Shown here one piece after another: positions 54,567-61,361 of a DNA stretch of 64,000 nt. Position 1 is the stretch's first letter. Each line of letters begins with the position of its first letter. The position numbers were made by a program, and so were the translations under genes. The notes beneath the pieces are model-generated. The model saw only the letters and a list, made by a program, of their open reading frames with translations. It had not been told where the DNA came from and searched no databases. Source of the DNA: Mucilaginibacter sp. (GTDB lineage: Bacteria > Bacteroidota > Bacteroidia > Sphingobacteriales > Sphingobacteriaceae); contig NZ_JANYGH010000041.1 of NCBI RefSeq assembly GCF_025362475.1, positions 34,463 to 98,462 on the forward strand. The letters run 5' to 3'.

Positions 54567-54867
54567 TAAGCCGATGAGGCGGTCGACCCATCGAAAACAT
54601 GCTTTTGTTTGAGCAAAAGGTTAAGGTACTTAATGTTTGTGGTAAATTGGTATTAATATTTGTTAAATTTATACCAGTTACTTTGGGCCGGCCTTCACTG
54701 CATTGTTACTTTATATAAAGTTATATTCCTTGAATGTGTATTGTTTTTATTGTAATTTAGCCAGCATAACACATGTAACCTAAACATTTTACATGTTTTC
54801 ATAACCTGAATTATTAAACTATACGCCGGGTACTTAAGTATTAATACTTATTGTGTACTTATTCAAC
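54567..54867. other. Intergenic region before the membrane regulator
   Basis: About 300 bp without a gene. It is AT-rich with a partial TTAAT-type repeat near 54652. The perfect palindrome at 54835-54850 lies close to the regulator start. Confidence 0.5.
54835..54850. promoter_or_regulatory. Perfect 16-bp palindrome before the regulator gene
   Basis: TAAGTATTAATACTTA is fully self-complementary and overlaps a second palindrome, TACTTAAGTA (54831-54840). It ends 17 bp before the ATG at 54868. The position suits autoregulation or a dimeric repressor site; it could also arise by chance in AT-rich DNA. Confidence 0.4.
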
Positions 54868-57426
54868 ATGAGATTTTTTTTATCGGGAACTATAACGGTT
54901 ATTTTATTAAATATCCTATTCATATTGCCAGCCAATGCGCAATCGTATGGGTTGGGATTTTATAGTCACGAAGTAGTACAGGATAAACGCACCACTTTAG
55001 ACCTTAGCCTGAGTAATGTTGCCCCAAAAGATAATCTTGAAGTTTCATTTGATCTGTCTTTCATCCCCAATCACGAAATTTATTTTGGGTATATATTAAG
55101 AATTGTTGACGATAATAAGCAAAATATCGACCTGGTATATGATAACCAGGCCAATACCCGGCACTTTAAAATCATCATAGGCGAACGGCTTTCCAAGATC
55201 TCCTTTAATATTGATGATAAACTATTATTTGAGCACTGGAACAAACTGCGGCTATTGATAGATTATAAGAATGATAAGATCACCGTGTTCTCGGGCCGCG
55301 AATCATTTTCTGAATTGGGTGTTCATCTGAAACAAAGCAGAAACTACAAATTGCTTTTTGGCGCTAATGCCTACCGCCAGTATCAAACAACCGATCTTCC
55401 GCCTATAAAATTAAGGGACGTAAATGTATCGCAAAGCGGTAAACTGTTATCCAATTGGCCGCTTAATGAATGGGATGGATGTGTTGCCAATGAAACAGTA
55501 AACCAAAACAACGGAACAATAACAAACCCATTGTGGATTAAGGCCCGTCATCGTAACTGGCAAATGGAAAAGGAATTTACGGTACCGGGCGATGCCAGTC
55601 TGGCCTTTGATGCCGCAAATGAAGCCGTTCATATTATCTCCCAGGATTCGCTGGTTACTTTTTCTGTTAATAAAACACCGCAGCTAAAAAGTACGGCTTA
55701 CCAATCGGGCAGGCAAATGCTGGTACCCGGTGATCAGGCTGTATTTGGTAATGATAAGCTGTACTATTTGTACATAGATCAAATGGCTATTGCTACCTAT
55801 GATTTTAAAGCTGGCAAATGGAACAAAGGTTTCAAAAACCGGGCAACCAATAACGGGCACCTGAATAAGTTTTACAGTAAATCAGATAGCTCTGTATATA
55901 CTATTGGCGGCTATGGGCAGCTGATATATAAGGATAGTGTTAAACGATATAATGTGATCACCAATACCTGGCAAAAAGTAAAGGTTAAGGGCGATACGTT
56001 TACCCCCCGTTACCTGGCCGGGCTGGGCACCAATGCAACCGGCGATACGGCTTACGTAATTGGCGGTTATGGCAGCGCTTCGGGGCAGCAGATAGTAAAC
56101 CCGCGCAATTTGTATGATATGATGCGGTTTTCGGTTAAAGATAAATCCTTTAAAAAACTGTTCAGCATCGATGTTAAAAATGAGGATTTTGTATTTGCCA
56201 ATTCCCTCGTCGTTAACGAAAAAAACAGGTCATACTATGGGCTTATTTTTCCGCAGCACAAATTTAATTCAAGTCTTCAACTCATAGAAGGATCTTTGGA
56301 TAAGGCAAGCTACCACCTGGTGGGCGATACTATTCCCTTTCTTTTTCATGATATCCACGCTTATGCAGATCTGTGTTATTTTGCTCACAGCGGTAAGTTT
56401 TTGGCTGTAACCCTTTTTAGAGAAAACGATAGAACACGAATCAAGATCTATTCACTTTTAAGTCCGCCTGAACCATTGGCTGATAAGGTAATTGAGATTA
56501 ATCATAGCTATCTTCTATGGATAGGAGGTGTTTGTGTGGCTGGTTTGGGTTTAGCTTTGGTGGTTGTGATCAGTCGTCGCCGTAAAAAAGCTTCAGCAAT
56601 ACCGGCGGTGATACCCAAAAGTGTCGAAGAACAGCCCGTCGCCGTTCATCAACCTGAGCCGGAAGTAATAATTGCTGCAGACGATCATACCCGGAATAAC
56701 AACAACAGTAACGCCATATTTTTATTTGGCGATCTGCAGCTTTTTACGCCGGACGGAAACGAGATCACCAAGTATTTTACACCCTTGCTAAAAGAACTGT
56801 TCCTAGTTATTTTGCTCTACTCGGTAAAGTTGGATAGAGGAGTAAGCTCCGAAAAGCTGAATGAGATACTTTGGTTTGATAAATCAGAAAAAAGCGCCCG
56901 TAATAACCGGTCGGTAAATATTGCCAAGCTTAAATCGTTGTTGGATAAAATGGGGCATTGCCATTTATCAAAAGATACCGGTTACTGGAAAATAGCGATT
57001 GATTATAGCAGCATCCTGGTTGATTACCACAATTACCTCAACATTGTATCCAACAAAACCAAACTTAACAAACAAAAGATAATTCAGCTTACCCATATCA
57101 CCCAGAGAGGTAATTTTTTATCGAACATTGAATACGAATGGCTTGATGCTTTTAAATCCGAAGTATCTAACGAGATCATTGATTCCTATATACAATTTGC
57201 AAACAGCGTTCAAATAGCTGATGATCCTGAGTTTTTGATAAAGTTGGCCAATGATATTTTCTATTTCGACCCGGTAAACGAGGAGGCCATGATATTAAAG
57301 TGCAAGGCCCTTGCGCACATTGGCAAACACTCGCTTGCAAAAAACACTTTCGAAAACTTTAACAAAGAGTATAAAGTAATTTATGGTGAAGCTTTTGATC
57401 GTGATTTTCATTCAATTCTTGAATAA
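54868..57426 (+). CDS. Membrane-spanning one-component regulator (Kelch sensor, winged-helix/TPR output)
   Basis: About 852 residues from the ATG at 54868 (a GTG at 54853 is in frame but precedes the signal-like MRFFLSGTITVILLNILF). Outside the cell membrane are a concanavalin/LamG-like domain (about 30-215) and Kelch-type propeller repeats (about 220-540: IGGYGQLIYKDSVKRYNVITNTWQKV, YVIGGYGSASG). One membrane helix (about 545-570) is followed by RRRKK. The cytoplasmic part has an OmpR/SARP-like winged helix (about 615-715: LFGDLQLFTPDGNEI...SEKLNEILWFDKSEKSARNNRSVNIAKLKSLL) and an alpha-helical BTAD/TPR-like end. There is no kinase or receiver. It sits amid glycosidase genes and probably senses a glycan and controls them directly. 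Confidence 0.75.
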   Translation: MRFFLSGTITVILLNILFILPANAQSYGLGFYSHEVVQDKRTTLDLSLSNVAPKDNLEVSFDLSFIPNHEIYFGYILRIVDDNKQNIDLVYDNQANTRHFKIIIGERLSKISFNIDDKLLFEHWNKLRLLIDYKNDKITVFSGRESFSELGVHLKQSRNYKLLFGANAYRQYQTTDLPPIKLRDVNVSQSGKLLSNWPLNEWDGCVANETVNQNNGTITNPLWIKARHRNWQMEKEFTVPGDASLAFDAANEAVHIISQDSLVTFSVNKTPQLKSTAYQSGRQMLVPGDQAVFGNDKLYYLYIDQMAIATYDFKAGKWNKGFKNRATNNGHLNKFYSKSDSSVYTIGGYGQLIYKDSVKRYNVITNTWQKVKVKGDTFTPRYLAGLGTNATGDTAYVIGGYGSASGQQIVNPRNLYDMMRFSVKDKSFKKLFSIDVKNEDFVFANSLVVNEKNRSYYGLIFPQHKFNSSLQLIEGSLDKASYHLVGDTIPFLFHDIHAYADLCYFAHSGKFLAVTLFRENDRTRIKIYSLLSPPEPLADKVIEINHSYLLWIGGVCVAGLGLALVVVISRRRKKASAIPAVIPKSVEEQPVAVHQPEPEVIIAADDHTRNNNNSNAIFLFGDLQLFTPDGNEITKYFTPLLKELFLVILLYSVKLDRGVSSEKLNEILWFDKSEKSARNNRSVNIAKLKSLLDKMGHCHLSKDTGYWKIAIDYSSILVDYHNYLNIVSNKTKLNKQKIIQLTHITQRGNFLSNIEYEWLDAFKSEVSNEIIDSYIQFANSVQIADDPEFLIKLANDIFYFDPVNEEAMILKCKALAHIGKHSLAKNTFENFNKEYKVIYGEAFDRDFHSILE

Positions 57427-57456
57427 ATCTGTTACAATCGTTATTTTCTTCCTTAA

Positions 57457-57485
57457 TTAATCAAATATTAATAGTTCATTAAGCT
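57457..57485 (+). promoter_or_regulatory. Shared upstream element before the GH92 gene
   Basis: 25 of 29 bases match 52238-52266. It contains TTAATAGTTCATTAA (57468-57482), the TTAAT-N5-ATTAA form. It lies 44 bp before the GH92 start, between the regulator and its presumed target. Confidence 0.5.
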
Positions 57486-57493
57486 TTATGAAC
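57474..57493. promoter_or_regulatory. 20-bp palindrome upstream of GH92
   Basis: GTTCATTAAGCTTTATGAAC has perfect 6-bp outer arms (GTTCAT/ATGAAC) around an AAGCTT-centred core. It overlaps the shared 29-bp element. It is 36 bp from the GH92 ATG, a suitable position for an operator. Confidence 0.4.
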
Positions 57494-57529
57494 AATTTTG
57501 GGCTATAAACCAATTATAAATTTTTGCAG

Positions 57530-59776
57530 ATGGTTAATCATTTTTCCCGTTTATTAAAACCGGTTGTTTTATGTGCCATGTGCAGTATGGCTGCTACAGG
57601 TACAAGCTATGCGCAAAACACCGATGGCAATTTAGTATATATTGACCCAAGGATAGGCAACGTGGGGCAACTATTGGAGCCCACCCGGCCAACTATGCAC
57701 CTGCCCAATCAAATGATCAGGATGTACCCTAAAAGGGCCGATTATATTGACGACCAGATTTCAAGCTTCCCGCTTAATATGGTTTCGCATAGGTTGGGCG
57801 AGGTTTTTGCCATAAAGCCCGATAATAAACCACTCACCATGGAGTCATGGAACCAAAAAATGACTTATGATCATGACCTGGAAGTTACGAGGCCGTGGTA
57901 TTATTCCACTTATCTTATTGATAAAGGTATTACTGTGGAATTTACACCCGGCAAAAAGGTTGGCGAGTACAGGTTTACCTTTCCTGCTAAAACTGCTGCC
58001 AAAAGTATGCTGTTTAATGTATATAATGAGGGACCAGCAACATGGAACTTTACAGGTGGTAACGAGCTTACCGGTACAGAAATTTATCATGACGATATTA
58101 AAATTTACGTTTACGGGCAGTTTAGCGCTAAAGGAACTGCAGGTGTAATTAAGGATGGCGCGTTAACCAATCAGCCATCGGTAGAGGGTAAGGAGGCCCG
58201 GTCATTTATCACATTTGCAGCTGATGCTCCTGATCATATTGAATTTAAATATGCCATATCCTATGTAAGCGCTGAGCAGGCCAAACAGAATTTTAAGGAT
58301 GAGTTTACCGGGGTTGATTTTGCAAAGTTGGAAGCATTGGCCAAAAGCGCCTGGGCAAAAGTGGTAAACCAGATCAATATTGAGGGTGGTACCGTGGCAC
58401 AACGCAGGTCGTTTTATACAGCGCTTTACCGTAGCAATGAGCGTATGGTGAACATCAACGAGGATGGGCATTATTATAGCGGGTATGATAAAAAAGTGCA
58501 TGACAGTAACAGGCCTTTTTATGTAGATGATTGGGTTTGGGATACCTACCTGGCATTGCACCCGCTGAGAAGCATACTCAATCCCGCCATGGAATCGGAT
58601 ATGTTGAATTCCTACGTGAACATGTACCAGCAAAGCGGCTGGATGCCTACCTTCCCGGTATTGTTTGGCGATAACCCATGCATGAATGGTTTTCACTCTA
58701 CTGTGATGTTCCTGGATGATTACCGGAAGGGTATCCGTGGCTTTGATGTAGGAAAAGCATATGAAGGCATTTTGAAAAATGCAACACAGGCTACCATGCT
58801 GCCATGGGAAAATGGCCCTAAGTGCGAGTTGGATGATTTTTACTATAACAAAGGATTTTTCCCGGCCCTGCAAAAAGGTGAAAAGGAAACTGTGAGCCTG
58901 GTTCATTCGTTTGAGAAAAGACAGGCTGTTGCCGTAACCCTTGGTGGCAGTTATGATGATTGGGCAGTTGGCCAGCTGGCAACCGAGTTGAAAAAGACAA
59001 ACGATGAGGCCACATTTGCCAAACGTGCATTAAACTATAAAAACCTGTGGAACGATGATAAAAAGATGTTTATCCCTAAAGATAAGGATGGCAACTGGAT
59101 TAACATCGACCCTAAATTTGATGGCGGCCTTGGCGGACGTGATTTTTATGATGAAAACAACGGCTGGACTTACCTGTGGCAGGTGCAGCATGATATACCC
59201 GGCCTTATTAATTTAATGCGTGGCAACGATAACTTCCAGGCTAAACTTGATCAAACATTTCGCGAAAGTTTAGATAGGAGTAAATACCAGTTTTGGGCTA
59301 AATTTCCGGATGCAACGGGTTTAGTTGGCCAGTATTCTATGGGTAACGAGCCAAGTTTCCATATCCCGTACCTATATAACTATGCCGGCGCCCCATGGAA
59401 AACCCAAAAACGCATCCGTTTCCTGCTTGATGTATGGTATAAGGATAACATCTTCGGCATCCCCGGTGATGAGGATGGCGGCGGTATGTCGGCCTTTGTG
59501 GTGTTCTCCTCTATGGGCTTTTATCCTATTACGCCGGGCAAGCCGGTATATACCATTGGTAGTCCGGTTTTTAGCAAGGTTACTATCAATTTATCCAATG
59601 GTAAACAGTTTAAAATGGTAGCCAATAATTGCTCGGTGATCAATAAGTATATTCAAAGCGCAAAGTTTAATGGCAAAGTTTTAAATAAACCCTGGTTTAC
59701 ACATGAACAATTAACCTCCGGAGGTACCCTCCAACTGGAGATGGGGCCAAAACCAAATAAAAGCTGGGGTATCTGA
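57530..59776 (+). CDS. GH92 family glycosidase, probable exo-alpha-mannosidase
   Basis: 748 residues from the ATG at 57530 (a TTG two codons earlier is less likely). The signal peptide ends near SYAQ (residue 28). The N-terminal beta-sandwich opens VYIDPRIGNVGQLLEPTRP, diverged from the usual NPFIGT start. The C-terminal (alpha/alpha)6 domain keeps GH92 hallmarks: DDWVWDTYLALHPL, GNEPSFHIPYLYNYAGAPWKTQKRIR and FGIPGDEDGGGMSAFVVFSSMGFYP, the last holding the catalytic acidic residues. GH92 enzymes are calcium-dependent inverting alpha-mannosidases. It is followed after 39 bp by a GH99-like gene, a pairing that fits alpha-mannan or N-glycan breakdown. Linkage specificity is not evident. Confidence 0.88.
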   Translation: MVNHFSRLLKPVVLCAMCSMAATGTSYAQNTDGNLVYIDPRIGNVGQLLEPTRPTMHLPNQMIRMYPKRADYIDDQISSFPLNMVSHRLGEVFAIKPDNKPLTMESWNQKMTYDHDLEVTRPWYYSTYLIDKGITVEFTPGKKVGEYRFTFPAKTAAKSMLFNVYNEGPATWNFTGGNELTGTEIYHDDIKIYVYGQFSAKGTAGVIKDGALTNQPSVEGKEARSFITFAADAPDHIEFKYAISYVSAEQAKQNFKDEFTGVDFAKLEALAKSAWAKVVNQINIEGGTVAQRRSFYTALYRSNERMVNINEDGHYYSGYDKKVHDSNRPFYVDDWVWDTYLALHPLRSILNPAMESDMLNSYVNMYQQSGWMPTFPVLFGDNPCMNGFHSTVMFLDDYRKGIRGFDVGKAYEGILKNATQATMLPWENGPKCELDDFYYNKGFFPALQKGEKETVSLVHSFEKRQAVAVTLGGSYDDWAVGQLATELKKTNDEATFAKRALNYKNLWNDDKKMFIPKDKDGNWINIDPKFDGGLGGRDFYDENNGWTYLWQVQHDIPGLINLMRGNDNFQAKLDQTFRESLDRSKYQFWAKFPDATGLVGQYSMGNEPSFHIPYLYNYAGAPWKTQKRIRFLLDVWYKDNIFGIPGDEDGGGMSAFVVFSSMGFYPITPGKPVYTIGSPVFSKVTINLSNGKQFKMVANNCSVINKYIQSAKFNGKVLNKPWFTHEQLTSGGTLQLEMGPKPNKSWGI

Positions 59777-59815
59777 TTTAACCAATAAAAACAAAACATA
59801 TTAAATTTTCTCCTG

Positions 59816-61072
59816 ATGAAAAAACAAGTTTTTAGCATCTTGCTGCTATTGCTATGCACTGTTGTATACGGTCAAAAACATAGCAAAACGTCGGCATTTA
59901 AAAGTTACAAGGGGCTGGTGATGGCCGGTTACCAGGGCTGGTTCAATGCGCCTGAAGATGGTGGTGGCCGGGGCTGGAATCACTATACATCGCATGGTAA
60001 ATTTGAGCCGGGCTTTACAAATATTGATGTATGGCCCGATGTGAGCGAATATAAAAAGACCTATAAGTCGCCCTTTAAACTGGCCGATGGAAGTGATGCT
60101 TACCTCTATAGCTCCTATGATGCATCATCTGTGGAAACCCATTTTAAATGGATGCAGCAGTACGGCGTAGATGGTGTATTTGTACAACGCTTTATTGGCG
60201 ATGTACAACGGGGCAGGGGGCGCAATCACAACGATGTAGTTTTGGGTAATGCGCTTAAATTTTCTGAAAAATACCACAGGGCAATTTCTGTAATGTATGA
60301 TCTTTCGGGAATGGGCGCCGGTGGCGATTCATTAGTTATTAAAGACTGGAAGCATTTGGTTGATAGTATGAAATTAACCAACCGTGGCAACAACCAAACC
60401 TGGTTATATCATAACGGTAAACCGCTTATTGCCGTATGGGGAGTTGGCTTTAACGATAACCGCAAATATGGCCTTGCAGAAGCTGAAAGGATCATTGATT
60501 TTTTAAAGAACGATCCTGTTTATGGTGGATGCGCTGTTTTATTGGGTGTACCAACCTACTGGCGCGATTTTGGGAACGATACGGAGAAGGATCCCCAACT
60601 GCACAATTTGCTGCGGAAGGTTGATATTGTTCATCCCTGGTTTGTGGGCAGATTTAATGAAGATTCGTACCCCAAATTTGAGGCGAGGATTGTAGATGAT
60701 ATTGCCTGGTGCAAAGCCAATAAGGTGGAGTATGTGCCCACTGTTTTCCCTGGCTTTAGCTGGCATAATATGAACCCGCGCAGTCCTCAAAACCAAATTC
60801 CCCGCAACCGGGGCCGCTTTTACTGGAAACAGATTAACGGCGCCATAAAAAGCGGTGCCGACATGCTTTACGTAGCCATGTTTGATGAGGTTGATGAAGG
60901 CACTGCTATTCTGAAAGCATCAAGAAATCCACCGGTTGGCTTAAGCACCTTTGTTAGGTATGAGGATGACGTGCCCAATGATTATTACCTGTACCTAACC
61001 GGTTATGCTGCTAAAATGCTCAGGCATCAGGTGCCTTTGCAGGAGAATGTGCCATTGCCGGTTGGTAAGTAG
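59816..61072 (+). CDS. GH71/GH99-like glycosidase
   Basis: A 418-residue exported protein (signal 1-20, VYGQK). The (beta/alpha)8 sequence GLVMAGYQGWFNAPEDGGGRGWNHYTSHGKFEPGFTNIDVWPDVSEY, SSVETHFKWMQQYGVDGVFVQRFIGDV and MLYVAMFDEVDEGTAILKA is that of the GH99-like family, which includes endo-alpha-mannosidase/mannanase relatives. The FDEVDEGTAI segment carries the conserved acidic residues. In tandem with GH92, it could cut internal alpha-mannosidic bonds, with GH92 removing the ends. The stop codon runs directly into a 10-copy heptamer repeat. Confidence 0.8.
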   Translation: MKKQVFSILLLLLCTVVYGQKHSKTSAFKSYKGLVMAGYQGWFNAPEDGGGRGWNHYTSHGKFEPGFTNIDVWPDVSEYKKTYKSPFKLADGSDAYLYSSYDASSVETHFKWMQQYGVDGVFVQRFIGDVQRGRGRNHNDVVLGNALKFSEKYHRAISVMYDLSGMGAGGDSLVIKDWKHLVDSMKLTNRGNNQTWLYHNGKPLIAVWGVGFNDNRKYGLAEAERIIDFLKNDPVYGGCAVLLGVPTYWRDFGNDTEKDPQLHNLLRKVDIVHPWFVGRFNEDSYPKFEARIVDDIAWCKANKVEYVPTVFPGFSWHNMNPRSPQNQIPRNRGRFYWKQINGAIKSGADMLYVAMFDEVDEGTAILKASRNPPVGLSTFVRYEDDVPNDYYLYLTGYAAKMLRHQVPLQENVPLPVGK

Positions 61073-61148
61073 GTGTTGCGTGTTGCGTGTTGCGTGTTGC
61101 GTGTTGCGTGTTGCGTGTTGCGTGTTGCGTGTTGCGTGTTGCGTGTTT
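61073..61148. repeat. Ten tandem copies of GTGTTGC
   Basis: Exactly ten 7-bp units (61073-61142) plus a partial unit start one base after the TAG of the GH99-like gene. The perfect array suggests recent expansion and likely length variation between strains. It lies in the 3' untranslated region of the GH92/GH99 operon, upstream of the GH3 promoter region. Confidence 0.95.
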
Positions 61149-61229
61149 GAAAAAATGCAGACAAGTTAAGTGGAATTTTTAGAAATTCTTGTTGGTGAAA
61201 TTTGCGAAAGTATAAAAAATCAGTTCTTG

Positions 61230-61244
61230 TTAATGCTTTATTAA
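61230..61244 (+). promoter_or_regulatory. Third TTAAT-N5-ATTAA inverted repeat
   Basis: TTAATGCTTTATTAA lies 118 bp before the GH3 gene. It matches the core at 52249 and 57468. The flanking match is weaker than between those two. The rest of 61149-61361 holds no gene. Confidence 0.4.
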
Positions 61245-61318
61245 TTACTTATTAGTTGTCCACACATAGCTTAGCCGAAGTATAAACCAAATAATTAAGC
61301 TCTGCTTGTTAGGTAAAC

Positions 61319-61328
61319 CAATCGATTG
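61319..61328. promoter_or_regulatory. CAATCGATTG palindrome before GH3
   Basis: A perfect 10-bp palindrome with a CG centre, 34 bp before the GH3 start. It shares AATCGATTG with the LacI-like operator at 47008-47021. Confidence 0.35.
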
Positions 61329-61361
61329 TATTCAAATATTAATCTTATCATATAATAAAGT

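Noticed and set aside
58202..58906. Long - strand open frame (234 codons) within the GH92 gene
   Set aside because: Antisense shadow of a strongly conserved GH92 domain; composition is not protein-like.
61073..61148. CRISPR-like array
   Set aside because: Units are contiguous 7-bp repeats with no spacers, and no cas genes occur in the window.
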